Shown: piece by piece, positions 39,303 to 49,610 of the stretch
How positions within the stretch are numbered: position 1 is the first letter of the stretch
Layout: every line of letters starts with the position of its first letter
From: Negativicutes bacterium
Lineage (GTDB): Bacteria > Bacillota > Negativicutes > Veillonellales > Veillonellaceae
DNA: 64,000 nucleotides
Assembly (NCBI GenBank): GCA_009929605.1
Contig: SAAC01000003.1
Coordinates: forward strand, 1 to 64,000
Direction of reading: 5' to 3'
The notes under the pieces: generated by a model
The model's database searches: none
Seen by the model: only the letters and a program-made list of their open reading frames with translations
Told to the model about the DNA's origin: nothing
Made by a program: the position numbers and the translations under genes

Positions 39303-40559
39303 TTATAAATTAGAGAAATCCAATGTGCCAAACAAATCATCATATGTTTCAGCACGACGAATTTGTGTTACGCTGCCATCCTTATGCAATAATAATTCAG
39401 CAGAACGTAATTTACCATTATAATTGAAGCCCATAGAATGACCATGTGCACCAGCATCATGAATAATAACACGATCCCCGATATCAATTTTTGGTAATTC
39501 ACGTTGAATAGCGAATTTATCATTGTTTTCACATAAAGATCCAGTTACATCATATACATGATCTAAAGGCGCATTTTCCTTTCCCATTACTGTAATGTGA
39601 TGATAGGAACCATACAATGCTGGACGCATTAAATTAGCCATACAGGAATCTAAACCAATATAGTTACGGTAGATTTCTTTTTTATGAATCGCTGTAGATA
39701 CGAGCCAACCAAATGGTCCCGTTACCATACGGCCACATTCATATGATAAGGCAATATGTGGATACTGATTTTCCACTAAAATACGTTCATAAGCTTCTTT
39801 GATTTCAGCACCTAATGCTTCAAAGTCCATAGGTTCTTCTTCAGGACGATAAGCAACACCTACACCACCACCAAGATCGATAAATTCTAACTCAATACCA
39901 ACTTTTTCACGAATTTCAAGAGCAAATTCAAAGCAAATTTCAGCTGTTTGTTTATGAGCCATCACATCTCTGTCATTGGAAGCTAACATAACGTGTAAAC
40001 CAAAGTGCTTAACTCCAAGTCCTTTCATACGTTTGTATGATTCTAAAGCTTGTTCATGAGTCATTCCATATTTAGCTTCTGTTGGAACACCAATGATATC
40101 GTTACCACCAGATTTTAAATCACCAGGATTATAACGTAAACACATTGTATCAGGTAAAGAACCATGGTTTTCTAATAAATAATCGATATGTGTAATATCA
40201 TCAAGATTGATGATAGCCCCCAAATCTAATGCTTTCTTGTACTCTACATATGGTGTGTTATTGGACGTGAACATAATATCATGACCAGTGATACCAACCT
40301 TTTCACAAAGAATTAACTCTGCCAAAGAAGAACAATCTGCCCCTACGCCCAATGGTTGTAATAAACGCATTAGGTAAGGATTTGGTGTAGCTTTCACAGC
40401 AAAATAATTTTTGAAACCTTTGTTCCAATTAAATGCTGCTAAAAAACGTTTCATATTATTTACAATACCTTCTTCATCATAGATGTGGAAAGGCGTTGGG
40501 TATTCTTTAATAATGTCTTCAAGTTGCTCTACTGTAAATGGGACTTTTTTCTCGCTCAT
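39303..40559 (-). CDS. lysA: Diaminopimelate decarboxylase
   Basis: LysA is a fold-III PLP enzyme that turns meso-diaminopimelate into lysine. The 418 residues have the PLP lysine in NYFAVKATPNPYLMRLL, GADCSSLAEL, an H-containing ring-stacking strand (HFGLHVMLASND), the phosphate-binding glycine run FIDLGGGVGVAY, ECGRMVTGP and the active-site cysteine segment VTGSLCENNDKFAIQRELP. The CENND variant replaces the more common CESGD and occurs in a known LysA subgroup. Related fold-III decarboxylases use ornithine or carboxynorspermidine, so substrate is inferred. It has its own consensus promoter and no visible lysine riboswitch. Confidence 0.88.
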   Translation of the reverse strand: MSEKKVPFTVEQLEDIIKEYPTPFHIYDEEGIVNNMKRFLAAFNWNKGFKNYFAVKATPNPYLMRLLQPLGVGADCSSLAELILCEKVGITGHDIMFTSNNTPYVEYKKALDLGAIINLDDITHIDYLLENHGSLPDTMCLRYNPGDLKSGGNDIIGVPTEAKYGMTHEQALESYKRMKGLGVKHFGLHVMLASNDRDVMAHKQTAEICFEFALEIREKVGIELEFIDLGGGVGVAYRPEEEPMDFEALGAEIKEAYERILVENQYPHIALSYECGRMVTGPFGWLVSTAIHKKEIYRNYIGLDSCMANLMRPALYGSYHHITVMGKENAPLDHVYDVTGSLCENNDKFAIQRELPKIDIGDRVIIHDAGAHGHSMGFNYNGKLRSAELLLHKDGSVTQIRRAETYDDLFGTLDFSNL

Positions 40560-40610
40560 CTGACTCTCCTATTAGGAACAAAAAATATATTCTAACAATT
40601 GGCATAACAC

Positions 40611-40625
40611 TACACTAATAGTGTA
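40611..40625. repeat. Short palindrome in the lysA leader
   Basis: TACACTA and TAGTGTA flank one base, between the lysA promoter and start codon. It could be an operator, but it is short. Confidence 0.4.
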
Positions 40626-40669
40626 TAGATACTTTACCATGTATTTTCTATAGAATTTTAACAATATTT

Positions 40670-40698
40670 ATTATAGAGGAATCCACAGACCTAGTCAA
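40670..40698 (-). promoter_or_regulatory. Promoter of lysA
   Basis: The minus strand has TTGACT (40693-40698), a 17-base spacer and consensus TATAAT (40670-40675), giving a leader of about 105 nt before the ATG at 40559. Confidence 0.75.
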
Positions 40699-40720
40699 TG
40701 AATTTATTCAATATAGTAAA

Positions 40721-40756
40721 ACAACCCTTATATCAATACCTTGATATAAGGGTTGT
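40721..40756 (-). terminator. Intrinsic terminator of groESL
   Basis: A perfect 16-base stem (ACAACCCTTATATCAA with its inverse) and a 4-base loop lies about 50 bases after groEL. On the minus strand TTTTACTATAT follows. Confidence 0.85.
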
Positions 40757-40806
40757 GTATGTATAGCTATGTAATTAGCAATGATATAAAACTCTATATA
40801 TGGAGA

Positions 40807-42465
<1,659 letters not shown>

Positions 42466-42567
42466 TCAAATTACATGTAATTAATACATTAGTCACTGTG
42501 AAAGCAACTAATAGAACATTCCTATTCACTACAATAAGCTCAATTATTATAGTGAATCAATTTAATC

Positions 42568-42849
42568 TTATAAAACTGCTAAGATATCGCGTTCACTAAG
42601 AACTAAATGATCAACACCATCAATATTTACATCTGTACCAGCGTATTTAGCGAATAATACTTTATCTCCAACTTGCACTTCTAATGCAACACGTTGGCCA
42701 TTGTCATATACTTTACCAGCACCTACGGCTACTACTTCACCTTCTTGAGGTTTTTCTTTTGCAGTATCTGGTAAAAAAATACCACTTTTAGTTTTTTCTT
42801 CTTTTTCTAATACGCGAATAATAACGCGATCGCCTAATGGTTTTAACAT
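42568..42849 (-). CDS. groES: Co-chaperonin GroES (Hsp10)
   Basis: GroES is the seven-subunit lid of GroEL. The 93-residue protein opens with [27 protein letters not shown], holding the conserved start and the mobile loop, and ends with a GroES-type [15 protein letters not shown]. It is first in the operon, preceded by AGGAG, a CIRCE element and a near-consensus promoter. Confidence 0.98.
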   Translation of the reverse strand: MLKPLGDRVIIRVLEKEEKTKSGIFLPDTAKEKPQEGEVVAVGAGKVYDNGQRVALEVQVGDKVLFAKYAGTDVNIDGVDHLVLSERDILAVL

Positions 42850-42887
42850 GAGAAGTCACTCCTTTTTAGTAATTTATTTTTATATTG

Positions 42888-42914
42888 TTAGCACTCAAAC
42901 ATCTTGAGTGCTAA
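42888..42914. promoter_or_regulatory. CIRCE operator (HrcA site)
   Basis: TTAGCACTC (42888-42896) and GAGTGCTAA (42906-42914) are separated by 9 bases, a perfect match to the CIRCE consensus bound by the HrcA repressor. It lies between the promoter and the groES start. hrcA itself is not in this window. Confidence 0.97.
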
Positions 42915-42925
42915 TCACATGTATT

Positions 42926-42953
42926 ATTATATCCTATCCCTCAATAATTGCAA
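42926..42953 (-). promoter_or_regulatory. Promoter of groES-groEL
   Basis: The minus strand has TTGCAA (42948-42953), a 16-base spacer and consensus TATAAT (42926-42931), directly upstream of CIRCE. Confidence 0.75.
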
Positions 42954-42961
42954 GTATATTT

Positions 42962-42977
42962 TTTTGATTTTTTGACT
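42962..42977 (-). promoter_or_regulatory. AGTCAAA-type motif shared with the ctsR region
   Basis: The minus strand reads AGTCAAAAAATCAAAA, identical over 16 bases to 32439-32454 in the ctsR/SpeD-like gap. It lies just upstream of the groES -35. It may be a CtsR site giving dual HrcA/CtsR control of groESL, but it lacks the second full heptad. Confidence 0.45.
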
Positions 42978-43041
42978 AATTAGTTTTTTACTAGACTTTT
43001 ATATAACTTTTACAATATAAAGTCAAATCAAAAGTGCAAAA

Positions 43042-43082
43042 AGCTATAACAAGATGATGTTGTAATTCATCTTGTTATAGCT
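43042..43082 (-). terminator. Intrinsic terminator after the ANTAR regulator gene
   Basis: A perfect 16-base stem (AGCTATAACAAGATGA with its inverse) and a 9-base loop is followed on the minus strand by TTTTTGCACTTTTG. It is about 65 bases past the regulator stop. Confidence 0.8.
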
Positions 43083-43089
43083 CTGTCTA

Positions 43090-43161
43090 CATTTCGTTAT
43101 TATTTTTTATCCGTTATGCCATATTATTTTTTACTCACTATACCAATATTATTTTTTACTC
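43090..43161. repeat. Tandem 25-base repeat at the end of the ANTAR regulator gene
   Basis: On the minus strand, GAGTAAAAAATAATAT begins two units of 25 bases (43137-43161 and 43112-43136), and a weaker third unit with GATAAAAAATAATA follows. The first unit holds the last codons and TAA stop of the regulator gene, so the 3' end seems to have been duplicated in tandem. Confidence 0.7.
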
Positions 43162-43718
43162 GCCGATGCGATAATCTGTTCGCACAAAGTAGCAATGGTC
43201 ACTTGTTTTTTCATTGCCAAGCCACGAATCCGAGAAAACGCCTCATCCTCAGTTACTTTATACATATCCATTAATAGCCCGGTAGCACGACTAATAAGTT
43301 TGCGATCCTCTAAAGATTGTTCTAAAGATGCCATATCGGCACGCATTTGCTCATCCTCTTTAAAACGGCCAATAGCCATTTGTAATGTAGGAATCAGTTG
43401 CTCTTCTCTAACGGGTTTAATCAAATAGCCAAATACGCCAGAGTCTTTTGCTTTTTTAACTAGATCATCTTGACTAAACGCCGTTAATAGCACAACTGGT
43501 GCATAATGATTATAACCAATTTGTCGAGCTGCCTCTATACCATCTAATTCTGGCATTTTTACATCCATAAGGATTACATCTGGTTGTAATTGTTTTGCCA
43601 ACCGAATGGCTTCAACGCCATTAGCACCTTCTCCTATAATTTCACAGCCACCAGACTCTAGAATATCTCTAAGATCCATTCTAATTAAAGATTCATCATC
43701 TACGAGTACTACCTTCAT
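43149..43718 (-). CDS. ANTAR-domain response regulator
   Basis: This is a receiver plus ANTAR protein, the type that binds paired hexaloop RNA hairpins to prevent transcription termination (as EutV, NasR, PdtaR). The 189 residues have Asp7/Asp8, phospho-acceptor Asp52 ([13 protein letters not shown]), Thr79 and Lys101 (LIKPVREEQ) in the receiver. A coiled segment and the ANTAR helices ([35 protein letters not shown]) follow from about residue 128. The start is the ATG at 43718 with AAGGAGA upstream. It lies one base after the HisKA_2 kinase stop, so the pair forms a two-component system. RNA targets are not evident in this window. Confidence 0.92.
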   Translation of the reverse strand: MKVVLVDDESLIRMDLRDILESGGCEIIGEGANGVEAIRLAKQLQPDVILMDVKMPELDGIEAARQIGYNHYAPVVLLTAFSQDDLVKKAKDSGVFGYLIKPVREEQLIPTLQMAIGRFKEDEQMRADMASLEQSLEDRKLISRATGLLMDMYKVTEDEAFSRIRGLAMKKQVTIATLCEQIIASASKK

Positions 43719-43719
43719 A

Positions 43720-45123
43720 TTATTCTCCTTTTTCAAAATCAATGGTCACAATTGTCCCCCCAGACTGATGATTTCCCATCTGTATTGTGCCTTGTAATTC
43801 ATGAGTCACTAAATTTCTAATAATTTGTAATCCTAATCGCTTGGATGCATCCAAAGAAAATGACTCTGGCAGTCCCTTGCCATCATCGCCTAAGGTTATC
43901 AAAATACGCTGATTATTGTCCTGTACCGATAATGTGATATGACCATCTTGTGTCCCAAGTCCATGCTCAATGCTATTAGATATGAGTTCATTAATAATCA
44001 AGGACACATAACTCGCTTGATGTGAGGAAATGATAATATCATCTCCTATATAATCACATTGCACCTGTTGCTTTGGTAACAGCATACTATTTTTTAACAA
44101 TCTACTAAGTTCATCATAAATACTACGAATAGAAATATAATCCTCATCATAGTGGGATACGATGTCGTGTACCAATGCCATACTTTCAATTCGAGAGATT
44201 CCCTCTTGTAATGCTTTTTTAACCTCATTAGAGTCTGATCGTCTAGCCTCCATGCGAAGCAGTCCTGCTACGGTTTGCAAATTGTTTTTTACGCGATGGT
44301 GAATCTCTTTAATAACGGAATTTTTTACTAATAAAGCCTGTTGTTGTTTACTTTCACGTGTCATATCCTTTAAGAACAAAAAACTACGGCTCAAACCGCG
44401 CCCAAAGAATACGGGAATGACCGTTTGACGAACCACAATATCCTGGTATATTTCCTCACTAATGGCCCCTTGTCGTTCAGTGAGCACTTTTTTTACAAAG
44501 GACAACTTCAAGGAACTGCCATAAATAGATGACCCTACTAATCTCCGATCAAAGCCTAGTAAATTAACAAGTCGAGATGCCGATTCATTACCATACATGA
44601 TGGTGCCCCCTTCATCAAATATGATAACCCCATCCTGATAGGATAGTGGTTCATAAAGGCTCTTTGGATTATCCAATATATCTTGTGGCATTAACATAGA
44701 CATATATGTGGTCTCAGTTAAAAGAAGAATTTGTTGAATAATATTTTCATCAGCCACACTTTCTATATGAGGATTTTTAAATACGAGTCCCCCTATCACC
44801 TTACCACCATTATCTACAATAGGATAGGTAATAATAAATGCTAATTTTCCATTTTGCTCCTCTTGAAAGCCCTGTATAGGTTGCCCTTCAGACAACAGCT
44901 GTGTCCAAATGGGAACAATCGTAGCAGATAATGATTTACAAGCAATACCCTGCTTTATAGGGTAGATTTTCAAAAATCCCCCCTCTTGATTTGCCGTAAA
45001 CATATACACAGCATGCTGTACCACTGATTCAGCAAAAGGGATAAACTCAGCAATCCGCAACAACAGGCTAACTTGTGGCTCAGACAGATTGGTATCTTTT
45101 AATAATGTACTTTGTATATCCAT
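43720..45123 (-). CDS. HisKA_2-family sensor histidine kinase (PdtaS/EutW type)
   Basis: This cytosolic kinase should phosphorylate the ANTAR regulator next to it. The 467-residue protein has no membrane helix. An N-terminal GAF-like domain (about 20-145) is followed by a PAS domain (about 160-260, [23 protein letters not shown]), the HisKA_2 motif [20 protein letters not shown] with the phosphorylatable His275 or His276, and an HWE/HATPase_c domain ([24 protein letters not shown]). Cysteines or haem ligands for a known input are not obvious. The start overlaps the tsaD stop by one base (TAATG), so it rides on the t6A operon. Confidence 0.9.
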   Translation of the reverse strand: MDIQSTLLKDTNLSEPQVSLLLRIAEFIPFAESVVQHAVYMFTANQEGGFLKIYPIKQGIACKSLSATIVPIWTQLLSEGQPIQGFQEEQNGKLAFIITYPIVDNGGKVIGGLVFKNPHIESVADENIIQQILLLTETTYMSMLMPQDILDNPKSLYEPLSYQDGVIIFDEGGTIMYGNESASRLVNLLGFDRRLVGSSIYGSSLKLSFVKKVLTERQGAISEEIYQDIVVRQTVIPVFFGRGLSRSFLFLKDMTRESKQQQALLVKNSVIKEIHHRVKNNLQTVAGLLRMEARRSDSNEVKKALQEGISRIESMALVHDIVSHYDEDYISIRSIYDELSRLLKNSMLLPKQQVQCDYIGDDIIISSHQASYVSLIINELISNSIEHGLGTQDGHITLSVQDNNQRILITLGDDGKGLPESFSLDASKRLGLQIIRNLVTHELQGTIQMGNHQSGGTIVTIDFEKGE

Positions 45124-46160
45124 TATTTAATCGACTCCACCCAAGATACGGTACCAATATCTACACTTGGTTTTGCATTTAATGATAAATCAGAAAATTT
45201 ACCTGCCTGTGCCATGTAATACGCACGACATCCAATCATAGCTGCATTATCGGTAGATAAGATTTTGTGCGGTTCATAATACATAAATCCATTTCGTTCG
45301 CACATTTCCTTAATAGCCTTCTGTAACCCCTTATTGGCGGATACACCACCAGCAATGGTGATTTTCATTTGCCCTGTACGTTTTGCGGCATCCTCTGTTT
45401 TTTCCACTAATACATCAACCAATGCTTTTTGGAAGGATGCGGCAACATCGGCCTTGTTAATTTCAATATTCTTCTGCGCTGCACTATTTAAATAATTTAA
45501 TACGGCAGATTTTAATCCACTAAAACTAAATTCAAAGTTACCAGGCTCACTCAATGCTTTCGGAAATTCGATAGCCTCAGGGTTACCTTCCATAGCAATG
45601 TTATCAATATGCGGGCCACCTGGATATGGAAATCCCATAACACGAGCAATTTTATCAAAAGCCTCTCCCGCTGCATCATCGCGAGTTTGACCTAAAATTT
45701 CAAATGTTTCATAGTCTTTTACGACCACGAGCATAGTATGACCCCCAGAGACTACAAGGCTCAAAAATGGGGGTTCTAGTTCTGGATTAGCTAGGAAGTT
45801 AGCAAAAATATGACCTTCCATATGATTTACACCGATAAGAGGAATGTCCGTAGCAAAGGATAAACCTTTCGCCGCTGCCACACCTACTAACAAAGCACCT
45901 ACTAATCCTGGGCCATAAGTAACACCGATATGATCAATATCTTGTAATGTTACATGCGCATCTGCCAAAGCTTGGTCGATAACAGGGATGACTTGTTCTA
46001 TATGATGACGCGAGGCCACCTCTGGCACAACGCCACCAAATTTTCTATGAATTGGAATTTGACTAGATATAACATTGGATAAAATTGTACGACCATCCTG
46101 CAAGACAGCCGCCGAAGTTTCATCACAACTACTTTCTAGTGCTAATGTATATACACTCAT
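45123..46160 (-). CDS. tsaD: tRNA N6-adenosine threonylcarbamoyltransferase TsaD
   Basis: TsaD joins the threonylcarbamoyl group to A37 of ANN-decoding tRNAs (t6A), with TsaB and TsaE. The 345-residue ASKHA-fold protein has SSCDETSAAVLQDG near the N-terminus, the metal-binding histidines in GVNHMEGHIFAN, LVVSGGHTMLV, and the C-terminal AGGVSANKGLQKAI and STDNAAMIG. It lies in thiL-tsaE-tsaB-rimI-tsaD order with a 4-base overlap after rimI, a common Firmicute layout. Confidence 0.97.
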   Translation of the reverse strand: MSVYTLALESSCDETSAAVLQDGRTILSNVISSQIPIHRKFGGVVPEVASRHHIEQVIPVIDQALADAHVTLQDIDHIGVTYGPGLVGALLVGVAAAKGLSFATDIPLIGVNHMEGHIFANFLANPELEPPFLSLVVSGGHTMLVVVKDYETFEILGQTRDDAAGEAFDKIARVMGFPYPGGPHIDNIAMEGNPEAIEFPKALSEPGNFEFSFSGLKSAVLNYLNSAAQKNIEINKADVAASFQKALVDVLVEKTEDAAKRTGQMKITIAGGVSANKGLQKAIKEMCERNGFMYYEPHKILSTDNAAMIGCRAYYMAQAGKFSDLSLNAKPSVDIGTVSWVESIK

Positions 46161-46606
46161 TGTACATCCTCTTTAATTAAAGACATGATATATGCGTCTT
46201 CAACAGGTTCTTGATAATAATGTTTCCGCAATCCTTTTACGGTAAATCCTAAGCGTCGATATAGTGACATGGCAGCCACATTCGATACGCGCACCTCAAG
46301 AAAAATTTCAGCAGCACCACGTTTAAAACATTCTTTTACAAGTTTTCGAACAAGCATAGCCCCATAGCCTTCACGGCGCGCACAAGTACGAACGGCTACA
46401 TTAGTGATTTGCCCTTCATCTGCCACGAGCCACACTCCAGCATAGGCTAATAATTGTTTATTTTCCTCAACTACGAAATAGAGTTTATGTCCAGGGTTTT
46501 CTAATTCATTCACGATGGAATCCATGGACCAAGGAATAGAAAAACATTCTTCCTCAATATCGAAAATTTCTTCCGCATCGGAAACCTCTGCTAGTCGAAT
46601 AATCAT
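46157..46606 (-). CDS. rimI: Ribosomal protein S18-alanine N-acetyltransferase RimI
   Basis: RimI-type GNAT enzymes acetylate protein N-termini, classically ribosomal protein S18. The 149-residue protein shows IRLAEVSDAEEIFDIEEECF, the acetyl-CoA motif RREGYGAMLVRKLV, and RVSNVAAMSLYRRLGFTVKGLRKHYY with the catalytic Tyr. It sits between tsaB and tsaD, the usual place for rimI, with 4-base overlaps on both sides. The true substrate may be other proteins. Confidence 0.92.
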   Translation of the reverse strand: MIIRLAEVSDAEEIFDIEEECFSIPWSMDSIVNELENPGHKLYFVVEENKQLLAYAGVWLVADEGQITNVAVRTCARREGYGAMLVRKLVKECFKRGAAEIFLEVRVSNVAAMSLYRRLGFTVKGLRKHYYQEPVEDAYIMSLIKEDVQ

Positions 46607-47469
46607 AGATCCACCTCACTAGTCTTATCAGTTGTTACTGATACTTTAGCTATATCACCTGTATGGTTTGTAGCATCTATATACGTAGAGTCATCTAACG
46701 ATGTTAATACATTGGCTGTTTTCACGGTCTCAATCACGATAACTGTAGAATTTTGTACCAGCATATCAACATTGTCTTTATGCTTTTCTTCCCACACAAC
46801 TTCAGCCTCAGAGCGACGAATATAGTATGGCACCATCGTCATCGGATTTTCAGTTTCACCAGCTTCAATCTGTGGCATTGCTGCTAAGACAAGCGAACTT
46901 GCCTTAGGTATAGTTGCTGTCATAGGTGCAATACGAATATGTGGTGTATCGTCAGGCATCAATTTAGTAATACGTTTAATGCCATCCCCAATAAATGTTA
47001 TGGAATGACCATCAGCCACCACCTCATTCATAAGATCTACTGCAGCTTTCACCATAGGTAATTGAGTACATATCAACGAATTGTCTTGCCATTCATAACG
47101 CGCTTCATAAACATTTTTCTTTTGCGCATCGATAAGAACAGAAATAATACCCTCACAATATGGCAAATTATAGGCCATTCCGTCCATAGTCATTACACCA
47201 TATAAAGGAATGTTGAGGGCATAGGCCATCGCCTTGGCTGTACCCATACCGATACGTAAACCTGTGAAAGAACCAGGACCAGTACTGACCACAATTCCCG
47301 TCAAATCAGATTTTTGTTTCCCCGTCATATTAAATAGGGCATCAATATGTGGCACCAATTGTTCAGAATGAGTAAAGCCTGCTTGCATAGTGATTTCACC
47401 AATCACTCTAGTTTCATCCACCAGAGCTACACTTGATACTAGGCTACTTGTTTCAATTCCTAACCACAT
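46603..47469 (-). CDS. tsaB: tRNA threonylcarbamoyladenosine biosynthesis protein TsaB
   Basis: TsaB is the non-catalytic ASKHA partner of TsaD in t6A synthesis. The 288-residue protein starts MWLGIETSSLVSSVALVDE and has GIVVSTGPGSFTGLRIGMGTAKAMAYAL, the family signature. It is longer than the usual 220-240 residues: after PYYIRRSEAEVVW, where TsaB normally ends, about 60 extra residues rich in Thr, Ser, Val and Asp follow. The start is the ATG at 47469 with TTGGAGG upstream. Its 5' end overlaps tsaE by 17 bases. Confidence 0.93.
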   Translation of the reverse strand: MWLGIETSSLVSSVALVDETRVIGEITMQAGFTHSEQLVPHIDALFNMTGKQKSDLTGIVVSTGPGSFTGLRIGMGTAKAMAYALNIPLYGVMTMDGMAYNLPYCEGIISVLIDAQKKNVYEARYEWQDNSLICTQLPMVKAAVDLMNEVVADGHSITFIGDGIKRITKLMPDDTPHIRIAPMTATIPKASSLVLAAMPQIEAGETENPMTMVPYYIRRSEAEVVWEEKHKDNVDMLVQNSTVIVIETVKTANVLTSLDDSTYIDATNHTGDIAKVSVTTDKTSEVDL

Positions 47470-47947
47470 ATTGACCTCCAATTTGAGCTAATTCATCATC
47501 ACTGAGGATGTCACTAGCCATCATGATTTGACGTTCACTCTCGCCAAGACGTGTAATAGTAACCCATAATGTTTCATCTGGCAATTCATGAGGAAATTTA
47601 TTTGCCCATTCAACAATACTAATTTGGTCTTCTGTATATTCGTAGAATCCAATATTTTCTAATTCACACACATCATCCAAACGATATACATCAAAGTGAT
47701 ATAATGCTTGACCATGCGCCTCATAAGTATTCATTAATGCAAAGGTAGGGCTCGTCATTTCCTCTTTAATGCCAAAGCCTAATCCAATACCTTGAGACAT
47801 ATGCGTTTTCCCAGTTCCTAAATCACCTATGAGAGCCACACATAAGGGTTCTTGGCGTTCTTGTAAAAATGCACCTAATTGCTTTCCTAATTGAGTTGTA
47901 TCCTCCACGGAGTGTGTTTGACACTCCACTCTATACTTAGTTTCCAA
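47453..47947 (-). CDS. tsaE: tRNA threonylcarbamoyladenosine biosynthesis ATPase TsaE
   Basis: TsaE is a P-loop ATPase that resets the TsaB-TsaD complex during t6A formation. The 164-residue protein has Walker A ALIGDLGTGKTHMSQGIG, the switch-like TSPTFALMNTYEA and a Walker B-like HFDVYRLDD, plus ISIVEWANKFP. The start is a TTG at 47947 with AGAGGA about 10 bases upstream. It overlaps thiL by 11 bases. Confidence 0.93.
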   Translation of the reverse strand: METKYRVECQTHSVEDTTQLGKQLGAFLQERQEPLCVALIGDLGTGKTHMSQGIGLGFGIKEEMTSPTFALMNTYEAHGQALYHFDVYRLDDVCELENIGFYEYTEDQISIVEWANKFPHELPDETLWVTITRLGESERQIMMASDILSDDELAQIGGQYVVRN

Positions 47948-48914
47948 AATGATTATATCCTCTCGCCTCTAGCGTTTCTATTTTCCGTTCCTTCGTCACC
48001 ATTTGTACAATATTATTACCTTCCAATACTTGACCGATAATAGTGATTTGACCTATTTTTTTTAAAGTGTCTTCCAACTCCTTTGGTGCCGTAAAAACAA
48101 GCTGAAAGTCTTCTCCACCATATAAGGCATAGTCAACGGGACGTGTGCCTAATGACTTTGCTAACGTATAGGTCTCTTCATGAAGTGGTACTATTTGTTC
48201 ATCAATGACAATATTCACGCCTGACGCCTTAGCAATTTCATGTAATTCACTAGCTAGGCCATCGCTAATATCATTCATACTTGTTACACCATGCATGCGT
48301 AGAGCTTGACCTAATTCAATTTGTGGATCAGGACGTTGATGACCAAGTATCGTCATGTCATAGCCATCATAACCATACGATAAAGCACCTAAGCCTGTAG
48401 CAGCATACCCAACATAATTGGTAACCCCTACAATATCTCCAGGTCGTGCACCACTACGTAGAACAGCCGTACCACGAGGCACCTCACCTATAATCGTTAC
48501 AGTTAATACGATGCCCTCTTGAGAGCTCACAGTATCGCCACCAAGAATATTTACATGATGTAGTTTACATTGATCTTTTATGCCCTTATAGAATTCATCT
48601 AATATGGCCACATCTAGTGCCTTTGGTGCTGCCACAGATAATACAACTTGTCGTGGAATACCACCCATAGCTGCAATATCACTAAGATTGGCAGTCATCA
48701 GACGATAACCTACGTCATAAGGTGTCATATACCGCAAGGAAAAATGAATTTCCTCAACCATCGTATCAATGGATACTAATTGTTCCATCTCAGGATTTGC
48801 CTTATAAATGGCACAGTCATCGCCAATGCCTGTCACCACCGTAGATGCATCGTTAATCACATCTGAATTAATACTATCTATGAAATTAAATTCACCAATA
48901 TCTTGTAATTGCAT
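47937..48914 (-). CDS. thiL: Thiamine-monophosphate kinase
   Basis: ThiL phosphorylates thiamine monophosphate to thiamine diphosphate with ATP. The 325-residue PurM/SelD-fold protein has TGIGDDCAIYK, VSIDTMVEEIHF, MTANLSDIAAMGG, GGDTVSS, GDIVGVTNYVG and the C-terminal MNDISDGLASELHEIA and YALYGGEDFQLVFT. It is first in the thiL-tsaE-tsaB-rimI-tsaD-kinase-regulator run. No TPP riboswitch is seen in the short region upstream. Confidence 0.95.
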   Translation of the reverse strand: MQLQDIGEFNFIDSINSDVINDASTVVTGIGDDCAIYKANPEMEQLVSIDTMVEEIHFSLRYMTPYDVGYRLMTANLSDIAAMGGIPRQVVLSVAAPKALDVAILDEFYKGIKDQCKLHHVNILGGDTVSSQEGIVLTVTIIGEVPRGTAVLRSGARPGDIVGVTNYVGYAATGLGALSYGYDGYDMTILGHQRPDPQIELGQALRMHGVTSMNDISDGLASELHEIAKASGVNIVIDEQIVPLHEETYTLAKSLGTRPVDYALYGGEDFQLVFTAPKELEDTLKKIGQITIIGQVLEGNNIVQMVTKERKIETLEARGYNHFGN

Positions 48915-48975
48915 AATAGCTCACATTTCTAAACTCATATAATAATCTAACTTATACTATATCAAATTTTACAAA

Positions 48976-49006
48976 AAATCTGTAGCAATTAGATTGCTAC
49001 AGATTT
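48976..49006 (-). terminator. Intrinsic terminator after the GerMN lipoprotein gene
   Basis: A perfect 14-base stem (AAATCTGTAGCAAT with its inverse) and a TAG loop lies 20 bases past the stop; TTTGTAAAATTTG follows on the minus strand. Confidence 0.85.
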
Positions 49007-49025
49007 CTTTTACTCTAAAGAGTCA

Positions 49026-49607
49026 TTATTTAATTAAATTTTTCATACGTGTTAACGGTTCAGATGTATCAAAAGAAGCAATAGACTTAACTTGTTTTCC
49101 ATCAACCACAAATAGAACACTGTTAATATCATCAAAGGAGGTAAGTGTATTAACGATGGCTGCTAATTGTAATTTAACAGTCAAATCGCCCCCTTTACCA
49201 GCTGCAAAAGCTTTATTTACCTCCACCGTTGCAACTTTATCCTTAACAGTAACAGAGCTAATTTCAATAGCTTTATCAAAGATTGGATATTTATGACTAC
49301 GATCAGATTTTAACATCGCTAACAATGCTGCTTTTGGCGTGCTCTTATCTGCAGAAATCTCTACAGATTCTTGGGTAACACCAGATGCATCCTCAGTAGG
49401 TACAAAATAAATCATTTTAACAGATTCACTAGAGCTACTTTTATCAAGTTTTCCAGTTGATGCATCCTTATTTGCTTTAGTATCTTGCTGTACTGTTTTT
49501 TTACTAGAATCAGCTCCTGGGATAGCCATATCAGAACTACAACCAACGGCAGACACAGCTAATATGGCAATACACATAGCAGATACTAATCTCATTTTTA
49601 ACTTCAT
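49026..49607 (-). CDS. GerMN-domain lipoprotein
   Basis: GerMN domains occur in Firmicute cell-surface and spore germination proteins and often accompany amidases. The 193-residue protein has a lipoprotein signal peptide (hydrophobic about 6-21, lipobox AVGC, Cys23), a Ser/Lys/Asp-rich linker (about 25-65), and a GerMN domain (MIYFVPTEDASGVTQESVEI, TPKAALLAMLK, ILSVTVKDKVATVEVNKAF-like strands, LQLAAIVNTLTSF, FVVDGKQVKSI). It starts 3 bases after the amidase gene with GGAGG, so the two are co-transcribed and probably work together on peptidoglycan. Confidence 0.88.
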   Translation of the reverse strand: MKLKMRLVSAMCIAILAVSAVGCSSDMAIPGADSSKKTVQQDTKANKDASTGKLDKSSSSESVKMIYFVPTEDASGVTQESVEISADKSTPKAALLAMLKSDRSHKYPIFDKAIEISSVTVKDKVATVEVNKAFAAGKGGDLTVKLQLAAIVNTLTSFDDINSVLFVVDGKQVKSIASFDTSEPLTRMKNLIK

Positions 49608-49610
49608 AGA

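Noticed and set aside
40560-40700. Lysine riboswitch ahead of lysA
   Set aside because: The leader of about 105 nt is too short and lacks the conserved multi-helix core; only a small palindrome is seen.
48915-48975. Promoter of the thiL-tsa operon
   Set aside because: A TTGATA with a TTATAT at about 17 bases exists on the minus strand, but in this AT-rich gap the match is too weak to call.
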